Notes: a model not told the origin generated them from the sequence alone. A DNA stretch of 64,000 nucleotides from Micromonospora sp. HNM0581 (GCF_012726175.1 NZ_JAASAD010000005.1:62001-126000), one strand, 5' to 3'. Positions 1 to 9,069 are shown, counted from the stretch's first letter. Made by a program: numbers and translations.

Positions 1-381
1 GACCTTCTCGAAGTCGCGACCGCCACCGGAGGCGGTGACGTCCTGGCCGCCGACGGTGACTCCGATGATCCCTCGGCCGCGTACCTGGGCGGTCAGCGTG
101 TAGTCGGTGCGCGGCGTGACCTCGACTTCCTGTCGGATCTGGCCGCGCCTACCGTCGATCTTCGCCGAGTGGTCACCGGTTCTTCCGACGTCGGACAGGG
201 CGACGTCGTCGGGTGGGCCGATCTGCCAGCCAGCGAAGTAGCCCTGCTCGAAGCCGGGGTTCTCCAGAGTGACGGTGCCGGCGTTGGCGGTGGTGGCGAT
301 GGTGCCGAACGCGGCGGTGGCGAGGAGACCGATGACGGTGGCGCGCGCGACGAGCCGCGTCCGGATTCGGGCTGTTCTCAC
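1..381 (-). CDS. Secreted carbohydrate-binding-like protein, N-terminal part (cut by window edge)
   Basis: Only the first 127 codons are in the window; the rest lies beyond base 1. The start is GTG at 381, with AAGGG about ten bases upstream. Residues 1-35 look like a Sec signal peptide: a basic start (RTARIRTRLVARA), a hydrophobic core and a small-residue stretch ending TTANA. The mature protein opens with GTVTLENPGFEQG, the kind of start seen in jelly-roll carbohydrate-binding modules (CBM4/9-like), followed by beta-strand-rich sequence. I infer an exported polysaccharide-binding protein or the N-terminal module of a secreted glycan-active enzyme. The enzymatic part, if any, cannot be seen. 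Confidence 0.6.
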   Translation of the reverse strand, partial: MRTARIRTRLVARATVIGLLATAAFGTIATTANAGTVTLENPGFEQGYFAGWQIGPPDDVALSDVGRTGDHSAKIDGRRGQIRQEVEVTPRTDYTLTAQVRGRGIIGVTVGGQDVTASGGGRDFEKV

Positions 382-894
382 GGGGTGGTTGCCCTTCTGG
401 TGTGGTGGTGGTGTGCCGGGACCTCACGACGACCGGGTCGAACCGCGCGGGTCGTCACCGGGGGCCCGACCGCCCAGGTCGTTGCCACAGCAGCCGCAGG
501 TCTCTTGTGCACGAGGTCAACTCCGCAGTGTATCGATTTACTGTAGAGGTGGGAACAACGCTATCAGTGGCCATGGACGTTCGGCAATGGAACGAGCATG
601 CTCTTGTGTCCTGAGGACTGCACCGAGATGACGTGCTGGTTTCTCGACCACGGCGAGACCGTCGCGCCCAGGTGCTACTCGGCGCGGGTGAGAACGGAGG
701 TGGATCGATGCATGGGCAGACCTGGATCTCATCACTCGACCTGCTCGGCCACCACGATCCGCAACCGCCGCGACGAGTGGACCCAGTTGGACGCCGTCAT
801 CACCATCCGTGGCCTCATCCGTCAAGCGTGGATCCTGTACCGGTGGGACACCCGCCCCACCCGCCGGCCATGAACCACCTATCTGCGCGACCTC
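382..894. other. Intergenic stretch without a convincing gene
   Basis: About 510 bases lie between the signal-peptide gene and the stop of the ferredoxin reductase gene. The segment near 540-620 is lower in G+C and may hold the promoter of the leftward secreted-protein gene. A plus-strand frame at about 740-870 reads ATTIRNRRDEWTQLDAV, which faintly recalls the N-terminal helix-turn-helix region of IS5-type transposases. It has no good start and stops quickly. At most this is a decayed mobile-element fragment. I see no hairpin or RNA gene. Confidence 0.3.
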
Positions 895-2184
895 TTAGTA
901 GCGCCCGGCAGCGGCCAGCAGCCCGGAGAGGGTGGGGAAACGCACCCGGGGTCGGCCGGTGCTCACCCCGGCGGCCACCTCCGCCGCGTCGATGCGCCGC
1001 CAGCCCTCGCGGGTGGTCAGATAGGGGTTGCGGTCCCGGAGGAACGCGAGTGTGACTTCCCGGTCGTGGCCATGGGCGCGAAGGTTGCCGGTGCGCAGGT
1101 CCTCGAGGACGGCTGCGACGGTCTCGACGGCACAGCGCTTGTTGGAACCGACGACGCCGGCCGGACCCCGCTTCGCCCAACCCGCCACGTAGGTTCCAGG
1201 GGCGACGCGGCCGGCGGTGTGTGGGATCCGGCCCAGCCGGTCGTCGAAGGGCAGGCCGGGAATTGGGCGGCCGCGGAATCCGACAGCGTGCACGACAAGT
1301 CCGCAGTCAAGCCGTTCTGTTCTGTCGGTGGGATGAAACTGCCCGTCGCGTAGTTCGGTGTGGACGATGTCGAGGGCGTCGACACGGGCGTCTCCGCGGA
1401 CCGCGACCGGTGCGACCTGGAAGCGCAGGGTGAGTCGGCGGTTGTGGGGAGAGCCCGGCCGGTTGGCGAGCGCGCGCAGGGTGTCGAGCGACGGGCCGGT
1501 GCCGTCGAGCGACGGTGCGTCGATGGTGACGTCGACACCGGGCAGCCGGCCCAACTCCTGGAGTTCGGCGTGGGTGAATGCGGCGTGGGCGGGAGCGCGG
1601 CGACCGAGCACCACCACGTGCCGGATCCGGCTACCGGCGAGAGCGGAGAGAGCCGGATCGGCGATGTCGGTGCTCTGCAGTTGGACCGGATCGCGGACGA
1701 GGATACGGGCGCAGTCGAGCGCGACGTTGCCGTTGCCGACGACGACGGCCTGGTCGACGTCGAGGTCGAGCCGTTCGTCTGCGGCGGCCGGGTGTGCGTT
1801 GTACCAGCGGGCGAGGCGGCCGGCGGTGATGCTGCCGGGCAGCTCGACGCCGGGAATGTCTGGCTGCCGGTCGGAGGGTGCGCCGGTGGCGTAGACAACG
1901 GCGTCGTAGTGCTCACGGAGATCGTCGTGTGTGAGCAGTGGGCCGGCCTCGACGCCGCCGAGGAACCGCACGGCGGGGTGGTCGAGGGTGCGTTCGAAGA
2001 CCCGGCTGACGGTTCGAATCTGCGGGTGGTCGGGGGCCACACCGGAACGCACCAGCCCCCAGGGGGTGGGCAGCCGGTCGAGCAGGTCGACCTCGAGGTC
2101 ACCGCCGAGCTGAGCGAGCAACGCGGCCGTGGTGTAGGCGCCGGCGGGGCCGGCGCCCACGACGGCAAGGCGCAGCGTGCTCAC
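895..2184 (-). CDS. Ferredoxin/adrenodoxin-type NADP+ reductase
   Basis: A 429-residue flavoprotein of the FprA/adrenodoxin reductase family, which passes electrons from NADPH through FAD to a ferredoxin. Residues 8-17 (VVGAGPAGAY) are the FAD-binding Rossmann motif. PTPWGLVRSGVAPDHP is the family signature, and VVGNGNVALD near residue 150 is the NADP-binding motif. Its length fits single-domain actinobacterial FprA proteins without an extra ferredoxin domain. The start overlaps the upstream mmgE/prpD-like stop by 4 bases. Together with the ferredoxin at 15064-15405 and the Rieske oxygenase at 7985-9025 it would complete a three-component electron chain; that partnership is inferred from position and family. 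Confidence 0.85.
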   Translation of the reverse strand: MSTLRLAVVGAGPAGAYTTAALLAQLGGDLEVDLLDRLPTPWGLVRSGVAPDHPQIRTVSRVFERTLDHPAVRFLGGVEAGPLLTHDDLREHYDAVVYATGAPSDRQPDIPGVELPGSITAGRLARWYNAHPAAADERLDLDVDQAVVVGNGNVALDCARILVRDPVQLQSTDIADPALSALAGSRIRHVVVLGRRAPAHAAFTHAELQELGRLPGVDVTIDAPSLDGTGPSLDTLRALANRPGSPHNRRLTLRFQVAPVAVRGDARVDALDIVHTELRDGQFHPTDRTERLDCGLVVHAVGFRGRPIPGLPFDDRLGRIPHTAGRVAPGTYVAGWAKRGPAGVVGSNKRCAVETVAAVLEDLRTGNLRAHGHDREVTLAFLRDRNPYLTTREGWRRIDAAEVAAGVSTGRPRVRFPTLSGLLAAAGRY

Positions 2185-3533
2185 TGCTCGCGCCCGGCAC
2201 GGGCGATGGCGCGCCAGAAGACGGTGGTGTCGCTGCCATCGGCGAGGGCCTGCCGGAGGCGGTCCGTCGCGACAGTCGACAGTGGTGTGACCAGGCCGGC
2301 GAACTTGTCGTCCTGCTCGGCCGTGCTCATCGGGTCGGCGGGATCGCCCCTGGCGACCAGACGAGGCTCAAGCCGCATCGTCGTGCCGTCGGTGAGATGG
2401 ATGTCGAGTTGGGTGCCGTAGTGCTGGGGCAGGTGAACGTCGAGCTCCGGGTCGTGGACGACCTTGACCCGGGAGGCGATGTCGAGAATCGCTGGATCGT
2501 GGAGGCGGTGCTCGGCGATCTGGTCCGGTCCGGCCTGGCCGTGGACGGCGAGTGCGGCGAGCACGAAGGGGTAGCTGTACTGCGCGTGTTCCAGCGAAGG
2601 TGGACGGCGGTGGGTGAGGAAGGTGGCCCAGTGGTGGGTGGCCACCCTGATGGAGTGGATGTGGTGGGCGCGTAGCCCGTCGGCGAGCAGGTCGTTCAAC
2701 GCATCTGCGGCGGTGTGGGTGTAGCGGCAGGCTGCGTGCGGTTTCAGGTAGGAGCGTTCGATCTCGAAGGTGCTGCCGAGGGAGTCCACGAACGGGTCGC
2801 CGGCCGCGTGTGGCTCGTCGAACGGTGTGGGTGGGAAGATGGTCGGTGCGAGGGCTGGAGCGGTCTCGTGCGGTATCGCCATCCAACCCTGTTCGGCCAA
2901 CCGGCACGCGGTGACCGCGGTCGCGGCGGACCACCCGATCGCTTCTTTGACCGTTGGCCACTGGAGTGCCGAGATGGGGGCGTGGGCCCAGGCGATCAGC
3001 ATCGCGCGGCGGATGGTGTCGGCGTCGCCGCCGCGTACCTTCGCGGCTGCCGCCGCCGCGCCCACCGCCCCGGCGGTACCGGTGCAGAACCAGCGATTGG
3101 TCTCGTGGCGCGGCCAGAGCAGATGCGCGGCACGGACCGCGACCTCGAAGCCGGCGACTTGCGCGGCGAGGAAGGTGGGCAGGTCCACCGGGCGCGTGGA
3201 GGCCGCCACGAGAACTGTGGGGACGATGACCGACGAGGGGTGGATAGCCCCGCCCAGGTAGTGCCCGTCGTCGTAGTCGAGGGCGCTGGCAGAGACGGCG
3301 CTGACGAAGGCGGCGGCGGTTTCGGTCCGAGTCGGAGCACCCGGAATGAGGGTACTCGCCTCGCCCGGATCGGTCATGGCTGCAGCAGCCATCCGGGCGG
3401 CCTTGGTGGCGGCGCCACCGAGGGCGGTGCCGATCGTGTCTAGCAGTCGTTCCCTGGCACGTTGACGGGCGGCCTGCGGAATGGCGTCGAAGCTCATATC
3501 GGCGACTCGGAGGGCGACTCTATCGCTGTTCAC
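2181..3533 (-). CDS. MmgE/PrpD family protein
   Basis: A 450-residue MmgE/PrpD family protein. The family contains 2-methylcitrate dehydratase, cis-aconitate decarboxylase and iminodisuccinate epimerase, and acts on polycarboxylates. The N-terminal half has the helical family pattern (RLLDTIGTALGG, SALDYDDGHYLGGAIHPSS, with the conserved Asp-Asp and His), and the C-terminal domain (KPHAACRYTHTAADAL) is complete. The start is GTG at 3533 with AAAGGAGC eight bases upstream. It is divergent from the GntR gene, with a palindromic site between them that overlaps its Shine-Dalgarno region. The exact substrate cannot be read from the sequence; the catabolic context suggests it processes an acid released from the imported compound. 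Confidence 0.8.
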   Translation of the reverse strand: MNSDRVALRVADMSFDAIPQAARQRARERLLDTIGTALGGAATKAARMAAAAMTDPGEASTLIPGAPTRTETAAAFVSAVSASALDYDDGHYLGGAIHPSSVIVPTVLVAASTRPVDLPTFLAAQVAGFEVAVRAAHLLWPRHETNRWFCTGTAGAVGAAAAAAKVRGGDADTIRRAMLIAWAHAPISALQWPTVKEAIGWSAATAVTACRLAEQGWMAIPHETAPALAPTIFPPTPFDEPHAAGDPFVDSLGSTFEIERSYLKPHAACRYTHTAADALNDLLADGLRAHHIHSIRVATHHWATFLTHRRPPSLEHAQYSYPFVLAALAVHGQAGPDQIAEHRLHDPAILDIASRVKVVHDPELDVHLPQHYGTQLDIHLTDGTTMRLEPRLVARGDPADPMSTAEQDDKFAGLVTPLSTVATDRLRQALADGSDTTVFWRAIARAGREQ

Positions 3534-3545
3534 TGATATGCTCCT

Positions 3546-3564
3546 TTGGATCCAGGATTCAATC
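3546..3564. promoter_or_regulatory. Probable GntR operator between mmgE/prpD-like and gntR
   Basis: TTGGATCCAG at 3546-3555 is one base short of the perfect palindrome TTGGATCCAA. It is followed directly by GATTCAATC, giving a second imperfect inverted arm. It sits over the ribosome-binding region of the leftward MmgE/PrpD gene and about 40 bases before gntR. The same decamer occurs upstream of the ferredoxin gene at 15459-15468. Assignment to this GntR protein is inferred from position and palindromy. Confidence 0.5.
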
Positions 3565-3594
3565 TTGCGTCGTCGATCAATTGGAGGAGTTCCG

Positions 3595-4329
3595 ATGTCG
3601 AGCAGGCCCTTCCAGAAGCCGCCGACCCAGGTCGAGGCGGTGCTGTCGGAGCTGCGGCGGGCGCTGCTGGAGGGTGACTATCCGGCCGGATCTCGCCTCA
3701 ATGTCGACGGCATCTCCAAGACGCTCGGGGTTAGCCGGGCACCGGTCCGTGATGCCCTGCGCATTCTTGAGGGCGAGCAGCAGGTCATCTACGAGCCGCA
3801 TCGGGGCTACTGCGTCCCGGAGATGCGCCTGGAGGACCTTTTCGACCTGTACCGCATTCGGGAATTGCTGGAGTCGGAAGCCGCCGCGCTCGCCGTGCCG
3901 ACGCTCACCCCGGCCGACATTGCCGGACTGCGCGCCTCGGCCGAGGTGGTGACCCGTGCGCTTGCAGAGGGCAACCGGGTGACCGCCACCTACGCCAACC
4001 GTGAACTGCACTTCCGGCTGTTCGAGTCGCCCGGACACGAGCAGTTGGTGACCTCGATCCGGCAGGCGTGGAACGCCGATGCGTACCGGGCCCTCTATCT
4101 GAGGGATCTCGACAGCGCAGCAGCAAGCGCCAGCGAGCACGACGCGATCGTTGACGCCGCCGCCGAGGGTGACGTCGCGCGGGTCGTCCTGCTGCAGAAC
4201 GCCCACCGAGACGGCGAGCTGAAGGCCCTGCTGCGGATGCTCGCTGATCGTTTCCCCGGTGCGCAGGAACTGTCCGCCAACAGGTGGCGGGCTATGGCGG
4301 GCGCGGGCCGGACGGTCGAGACCACCTGA
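3595..4329 (+). CDS. GntR family transcriptional regulator (FCD/FadR subfamily)
   Basis: A 244-residue regulator. The start chosen is ATG 3595 because GGAGGAG lies just upstream; the longer open frame from 3481 has no such signal. Residues 10-75 form the winged helix-turn-helix (VEAVLSELRRALLEG, then SKTLGVSRAPVRDALRILEG). The remainder is the helical FCD ligand-binding domain (LYRIRELLESEAAALA, AEGDVARVVLLQNAHRDGELKALL) with the usual Asp, Arg and His residues that hold a metal and a carboxylate effector. It is divergent from the MmgE/PrpD gene and convergent with the M20 gene. It is the likely controller, probably a repressor, of the surrounding catabolic genes. Confidence 0.88.
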   Translation: MSSRPFQKPPTQVEAVLSELRRALLEGDYPAGSRLNVDGISKTLGVSRAPVRDALRILEGEQQVIYEPHRGYCVPEMRLEDLFDLYRIRELLESEAAALAVPTLTPADIAGLRASAEVVTRALAEGNRVTATYANRELHFRLFESPGHEQLVTSIRQAWNADAYRALYLRDLDSAAASASEHDAIVDAAAEGDVARVVLLQNAHRDGELKALLRMLADRFPGAQELSANRWRAMAGAGRTVETT

Positions 4330-4376
4330 ACGGCAGAGATCGCGCTGGTGCCGGTGGCCCGGCCGGAGCCGGGTGG

Positions 4377-5630
4377 TCACGGCTCGCCCAGCGTCCGGAC
4401 CACCCGGTCAAGCAAGTCGACACCGATCCGCAGCGCCGACTCGTCAAAGTCGAAACTGGGTTCGTGGTGACCGCCGGCCAGGTCTGAGCCGATGACGACG
4501 TAGGTCCCGCGCCCGCCATGGGTTCGAACCCGGTCCAACAGCCAGGCGGCGTCGTCGCTGGCCCGGTCGGTGAGGGAGTCACCGACCCGGGTCACGCTGG
4601 AGACCTGTCGGGCTGCCTCCGCCACCCGAGCGGCGAGGTCGGCGTCGCAGCGCACCGCTGGGGCCTGCCCGACGGTCTCCAGCGCACAGGTCACCCCGTA
4701 GGCCGTCGCACTGCCCTGTAGCGCTGCGGTGATGCGGGTGACCAACAGGTCGCAGGCCTCGGTGTCGTCGGCGCGTGCCTCCAGCAGCAGCGTGGCTGTC
4801 GCCGGCACGATGTTCGACCCGCCCGGACAGTGCAATGCTCCCACGTTGACCCGGGTGGTGGCGCGGCCGTGCTGGCCGACGGAGTGCACCGACAATGCTG
4901 CTGCTGCGGCGGCGAGTAGGGCGCTGCGCCCCCTTTCCGGGGCCAGGCCGGCGTGCGCGGCGATGCCGGTGAAGGTGGCCCGCAGCTTGACCGAGGCGAG
5001 CGCTCCGTCGGTTCGTGGATACACGGTGCCGGTTGCCGCACCAAGTCCCAGGTGAATGCAGATGAGATCGTCGACGTCGTCGAGCACACCCGATGCGGCC
5101 ATCGCACGACCACCCCGTAAACCTTCCTCGGCGGGTTGAAAGAGCAGCTTGATGGTGCCGGCGAAGTTCCGGTCGGCGAGTCGGCGGGCCAGGCCGAGAA
5201 CGATAGCGGTGTTGCCGTCGTGTCCGCAGGCGTGCATGGCCGTCGGCCGGGTGGAGGCGAACCCGAGCCGGTGCGGGAGATGGTCGTCACTGTCGCTCTC
5301 GGTCAGTGGCAACGCGTCGATGTCGGCGCGCACCGCTACGACGCGACCTGGCCGTTGGCCGTGGAATGTGCCGACCACCCCGGTCAAGCCGCCCACGAGC
5401 GCCGCCATGATCTCCGGGTCGCAGCCGTCGTCGAGGGCCTGTTGCCACCGCCGGTCGACATCGTCGGGGATTCCCATGCGTAGCTCGGGGACCAGGATCT
5501 CGCACCCGAGCCCGATGTCGGCGCCGAGCTCACCCAGCCGTGCCGCGATCAGGCAGGTGGTCTGGTACTCGCCGAACCCCGGTTCGGGTACGGAGTGCAC
5601 CGCGCGGCGTGTCGTGACCTCGTCGTTCAC
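4377..5630 (-). CDS. M20 family amidohydrolase (AbgA-like)
   Basis: A 417-residue zinc-dependent amidohydrolase of the M20 family, closest in pattern to p-aminobenzoyl-glutamate hydrolase subunit A and N-acyl amino acid hydrolases. It starts TTRRAVHSVPEPGFGEYQTT, where Glu and Gly match the family opening. The metal motifs are MHACGHDGNTA and LFQPAEEG, with a later HHEPSFDFDE. A dimerisation domain (GIAAHAGLAPERGRSAL) sits in the middle. It is the last gene of the leftward operon and overlaps the upstream M24 gene by 4 bases. It should cleave an amide bond, releasing an amine or amino acid; the substrate is unknown. The 47-base gap to the convergent gntR stop probably holds termination. Confidence 0.82.
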   Translation of the reverse strand: MNDEVTTRRAVHSVPEPGFGEYQTTCLIAARLGELGADIGLGCEILVPELRMGIPDDVDRRWQQALDDGCDPEIMAALVGGLTGVVGTFHGQRPGRVVAVRADIDALPLTESDSDDHLPHRLGFASTRPTAMHACGHDGNTAIVLGLARRLADRNFAGTIKLLFQPAEEGLRGGRAMAASGVLDDVDDLICIHLGLGAATGTVYPRTDGALASVKLRATFTGIAAHAGLAPERGRSALLAAAAAALSVHSVGQHGRATTRVNVGALHCPGGSNIVPATATLLLEARADDTEACDLLVTRITAALQGSATAYGVTCALETVGQAPAVRCDADLAARVAEAARQVSSVTRVGDSLTDRASDDAAWLLDRVRTHGGRGTYVVIGSDLAGGHHEPSFDFDESALRIGVDLLDRVVRTLGEP

Positions 5631-6796
5631 CGGATCCAGTTCTCGTAGTCCAGCGGTGCCACCCGTTCGTGACCGGTCGGGGTGATGAGCACCGGTTCTC
5701 CGATGTAGAGGCTGCCTCCGTCGGGGCCGGGCAGTCCGATGAAGTAGAAGAAGGTCATGCCTGGCGCGAACACGCGTGATTCAGTGACCTTGATCCGGAG
5801 GTTCTCCAGCCAGGTGGGCGGGAATCCGACGCCGGTGCCGTAGCCTACGTGCCGACCGGCACGGGACACACCTCGCGTGGTGAGTTGGCTTTGAACGAGT
5901 CGGCTGACTTCTGCGATCGGTTGTCCCGGTACGAACGCGGCGAAACCGGCTTCGAGGGACTCCACCATGACGTCGTGCAGATGTGCGACCGATGGATCAG
6001 GTGGGCCGAGGCAGTAACTGAAGGCGCCGACCGCATGGTAGCGATTGGACGCCGCACCGATCTCCACCACTACCGACTCTCCGGCTCGAATCCGGCGGGT
6101 GGTAGCCGCCCCGTGGGTCTGGGTCAGGGTGCGGGGGCCGGAGGCGATTGGTGGTGGAATCGCTGGTGGGTCACCCCCGAGCCGGTACAGTTCGTCGACG
6201 ATGGCGCGGTGCACCTCAGTCTCCGGAACGCCGGCACCTACTACGTTGCCGGTGACCCGGAAAGCCGCGTCGAGCTGGTGGGCGGCCTGCCGGAACCAGG
6301 CGATCTCATGGTCGTCCTTGATCACTCGCAGGTCACCCACGACGCGTGAGGCGTCGGTAAGCACGATGCGTCCGTCGAGGTACCGGCGGAGGTCCTCGTG
6401 GTAGCCGGGCAGCAGCGCGTGACTGAACAGCTCGATGCCGACTCGCGCGCCGGACGGAACCTGCCGGTCGCGTAACAGGTCGGCGACGAGCTGCCCGGGG
6501 GTCCGTGGCGACTCGTCGTACCAGACGCGCACGTCGTCGATCAGGCCGGTGCCCCGGATCATGTGCTCGTCCGGGGCGCGGCAGATCGCTCCAGGAGGCA
6601 GGGCCTGCTCGGCCGGCAGGTAGACGACCTGGAAGACCCAATAGCCGATCTGGTCATAGCCGAACAGGTAGAACAGCGACGCCTGGTCGACCAGCAGGAG
6701 GCCGGCGAGTCCCTGCTCGGCACACTCCCTCCGGATGCGCGCGATCCGGTCCTGGTACACGTGTACCGGGACAGTCCGGGTCGGTTCGTCGGTCAT
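5627..6796 (-). CDS. M24 family creatinase/aminopeptidase-like protein with altered active site
   Basis: A 389-residue member of the creatinase/Xaa-Pro aminopeptidase fold. The start is ATG 6796, overlapping the upstream stop as ATGA; the frame extends further but this coupling decides the start. Residues 10-150 are the creatinase N-terminal domain (RIARIRRECAEQGLAGLLLV) and the rest is the pita-bread domain. The places where dinuclear metal enzymes carry Asp-Asp-His-Glu-Glu read VEIGAASNRYHAVGAF, GYGTGVGFPP and FFYFIGLPG, so most metal ligands are missing. That fits metal-independent creatinase-like C-N hydrolases better than peptidases. Function is inferred only; it may act on the same compound as its neighbours. 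Confidence 0.72.
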   Translation of the reverse strand: MTDEPTRTVPVHVYQDRIARIRRECAEQGLAGLLLVDQASLFYLFGYDQIGYWVFQVVYLPAEQALPPGAICRAPDEHMIRGTGLIDDVRVWYDESPRTPGQLVADLLRDRQVPSGARVGIELFSHALLPGYHEDLRRYLDGRIVLTDASRVVGDLRVIKDDHEIAWFRQAAHQLDAAFRVTGNVVGAGVPETEVHRAIVDELYRLGGDPPAIPPPIASGPRTLTQTHGAATTRRIRAGESVVVEIGAASNRYHAVGAFSYCLGPPDPSVAHLHDVMVESLEAGFAAFVPGQPIAEVSRLVQSQLTTRGVSRAGRHVGYGTGVGFPPTWLENLRIKVTESRVFAPGMTFFYFIGLPGPDGGSLYIGEPVLITPTGHERVAPLDYENWIR

Positions 6797-8001
6797 GCCA
6801 TGGCCTCCGCGGTTTCCGGTGAGATTGCCTCTCCGACGGGGTCGGTGACGGTGGCGACACCGCACCGCACGACCAGCCGCCCCGCGAGCAGCAGCGAAAT
6901 GGGGTGCTGGCCGGTGTCGTCGAGGACGAGCAGGTCGGCGCGGGAGCCCGGTACGCAGGCTCCGATGCCGGTCAGGCCCAGCCGGCGGGCCGCGTGGCCG
7001 GCGAAGATGCCGGCCAGCACATGTGCCGGGACGATCCGTTCGGCGAGGCAGCGGCGTAGTACGTCGAGCAGTAGAGCCGGTTGGTGGGGGACCAGGGTGC
7101 CGTCGTGCGGGTGTGAGCCTCCGGCGTCGGAGGTCACGGTGATCTGGTCCGCCGGCACCTGTTCGAGAAGTTCAGCGACGGCGCGGTGTGGGGGTACCGC
7201 ACCGGGGAAATAGTCCGGGGTGATGCAGGCCGTGACATCGACGTTGACGCCGCAGTGCGCCAGGTCGGTCGCTGCGGCGAGCACCCGCGGGTTCCAGTTG
7301 ACGTGGGTGACGGTGAGCATCGCGGCGGGTACCGTACCGTCGGCGACTGCCCGGCTGATCAAGGTGACGGCGGCCGGTTCAGCACCGAGGTGCAGATGCA
7401 GCACGGCGGGCTTGCCGCCGGTTCTGCTGCCCCGGGCGACCTCACCGGCCAGTAGCCGCAACTCGTCGACGGTGCCGACGGCACCGACCTCACCGACGGC
7501 CGCCTTGACTCCGCGTACCTCGGTGAACAGGGCGAGGTCGCGGCGGATCGTGCCGGTCAGGGTCCTGGGCGGGTGACCGATCTCGCCGGTGAACAAGTAG
7601 GCGTTGAGGCCCTGTGCCCGTAGCGCGTGAACCCGGGCCAGCAGCGTTTCGTGGCCGCGTACCACGGTGTCGTGCCCCAGGCAGCCGACCACCGTACCGA
7701 TGCCGGCGATGGTGTAGCGATCGAACAGGATCGGCAGGCTCTGGGTGTGGGGACCGCCTCCACCGCCCCCGCCGGTGGGGTGGGAGTGCTGGTCGACGAG
7801 GGCGGGCAGGACGAGCTTGCCGGTAACGTCGTGTTCGACGACCGGAACTCCGGGCAGGTCGATCCGGCCCAGGTCCGCGTCGACCGTCGCGATCCGGTCA
7901 CCGACCACGAGTACGTCCGCTCGCGCCGTGCCGTGCTCTGTGGCGACCTGGCCACCGCGGAGGACCAGAGCGGTGATCGGCGGTTCAGATCTGGGGGACA
8001 T
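6793..8001 (-). CDS. Isoaspartyl dipeptidase-like metal amidohydrolase
   Basis: A 402-residue amidohydrolase-superfamily protein resembling beta-aspartyl (isoaspartyl) dipeptidase IadA. The HxH ligands lie in LVDQHSHPTGGGGGGGPHTQ; the glycine-rich loop after them is a hallmark of IadA. GVKAAVGEV carries the lysine expected to be carboxylated. Further metal ligands are in LHLHLGAE and THVNWNPRV, and the catalytic Asp is in VTSDAGGS. A small beta-domain formed from both ends carries the N-terminal LRGGQVATE. It overlaps the Rieske gene by 17 bases and the M24 gene by 4, so the three are translated as a unit. It would hydrolyse a beta-peptide or related amide; the true substrate may differ from isoaspartyl peptides. 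Confidence 0.8.
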   Translation of the reverse strand: MSPRSEPPITALVLRGGQVATEHGTARADVLVVGDRIATVDADLGRIDLPGVPVVEHDVTGKLVLPALVDQHSHPTGGGGGGGPHTQSLPILFDRYTIAGIGTVVGCLGHDTVVRGHETLLARVHALRAQGLNAYLFTGEIGHPPRTLTGTIRRDLALFTEVRGVKAAVGEVGAVGTVDELRLLAGEVARGSRTGGKPAVLHLHLGAEPAAVTLISRAVADGTVPAAMLTVTHVNWNPRVLAAATDLAHCGVNVDVTACITPDYFPGAVPPHRAVAELLEQVPADQITVTSDAGGSHPHDGTLVPHQPALLLDVLRRCLAERIVPAHVLAGIFAGHAARRLGLTGIGACVPGSRADLLVLDDTGQHPISLLLAGRLVVRCGVATVTDPVGEAISPETAEAMA

Positions 8002-9025
8002 CGAGCCGCTCCATCAGCTTCTGGAATTCGACCAACGGGATGTCCTCCGGGCGCAGGTAGAGGATCATCTGTGCCTTGAGTGGGGGTAGCAGCCAGGGCT
8101 GCTGGCTTTCCACGATCGCCCGATCCTGTTCCTTGATGCCGAGGTTGAACTCCTCCCACAGCCCGTCGTGGGCCGGGTCTTGGTCGTAGGTGCGGGACAG
8201 CTGGGTGAAGGAGATGGTCCGGTCGTGGGACACCGGCTGGTAGACGTTCCAGGTGACCGAGACACCGGCATCGGAGTAGATGACGTTCTTCATCGAGTTC
8301 ACCGTGGCGACGTTCGTGAACTCGACGTCCACGGTGCGTAGTGGACCGCGATCGGCTCGGCTCTCGGCGACCATCGGGCTCTCCGGCATGCTGGTGCGGT
8401 ACCGCGAGGTGAGCACTCCTGCCTCGGACACCACCACCGGTCGGTCGCCCAACCGCTGGGGCAGGCGGGGCTGACCGGCCAGGCCCAGTACGTCCGGATG
8501 GACCCAGGAGAAGTGTGTGTCGTCGAGGGCCGCCATCACCAGGCGCGGCACACTAGCCCGCCACTCGGCATGCTGCACCAGCTCGTTGCGGTGGAACTCG
8601 GGATCCTCGAACTCTGGGTACGGCGGCAGGTCGCCCTGTGGTTCGTCGGCCAGGCAGAGCCAGATGAGGCCGTATCGCTCCTGAGCGTGGTAGCGCCGGA
8701 CACGGGCCTGAGCGGGGATCTTCTCCTCGCCGCGCAGGGGGATGTCCACGCAGCGGCCGGTGCGGTCGTACTGCCAACCGTGGTACCGGCAGCGCAACAC
8801 CCGACCGTCGACGATGTCGCCGAGGGTCAGCGCCGCGCCGAGGTGCCGGCACACGTTCGTCAGCGCGCTGACCTCGCCGTCGAGCCGGGATAGGACGATC
8901 GACTCGGTGAGTAGGACGACGTGTATGGGTCGGTCGGTCAGATCCACCGACCGCAGGACCGGGTGCCAGAACGGTCGCATCGCGGACAGGTAGCCGGCAA
9001 TGGATTCCGGTGAGGGGCTTGACAT
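7985..9025 (-). CDS. Rieske non-heme iron oxygenase, oxygenase subunit
   Basis: A 346-residue Rieske oxygenase of the single-subunit (VanA/phthalate oxygenase-like) type. The [2Fe-2S] ligands are C59 and H61 (CRH) and C79 and H82 (CRYH). The mononuclear iron site follows as D168-x2-H171-x4-H176 in LDDTHFSWVHP. The bridging Asp-rich helix and the C-terminal beta-domain are present. No small beta subunit or fused reductase is encoded next to it, so it presumably takes electrons from the 7Fe ferredoxin and the adrenodoxin-type reductase of this locus. Such enzymes hydroxylate, dihydroxylate or O/N-dealkylate small molecules. The import genes and hydrolases around it suggest the substrate is an imported amide or aromatic acid, but it cannot be named. 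Confidence 0.88.
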   Translation of the reverse strand: MSSPSPESIAGYLSAMRPFWHPVLRSVDLTDRPIHVVLLTESIVLSRLDGEVSALTNVCRHLGAALTLGDIVDGRVLRCRYHGWQYDRTGRCVDIPLRGEEKIPAQARVRRYHAQERYGLIWLCLADEPQGDLPPYPEFEDPEFHRNELVQHAEWRASVPRLVMAALDDTHFSWVHPDVLGLAGQPRLPQRLGDRPVVVSEAGVLTSRYRTSMPESPMVAESRADRGPLRTVDVEFTNVATVNSMKNVIYSDAGVSVTWNVYQPVSHDRTISFTQLSRTYDQDPAHDGLWEEFNLGIKEQDRAIVESQQPWLLPPLKAQMILYLRPEDIPLVEFQKLMERLDVPQI

Positions 9026-9069
9026 TCTCGGGCTCCGTGAGGGTGGTGGCCGCTGTGCGGCCCAGTGGG

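Noticed and set aside
740..873. IS5-type transposase remnant
   Set aside because: Only about 20 residues look similar (RNRRDEWTQLDAV), with no inverted repeats, target duplication or remaining transposase motifs.
5627..6796. Xaa-Pro aminopeptidase
   Set aside because: Metal-ligand positions are substituted, so peptidase activity is unlikely despite the fold.
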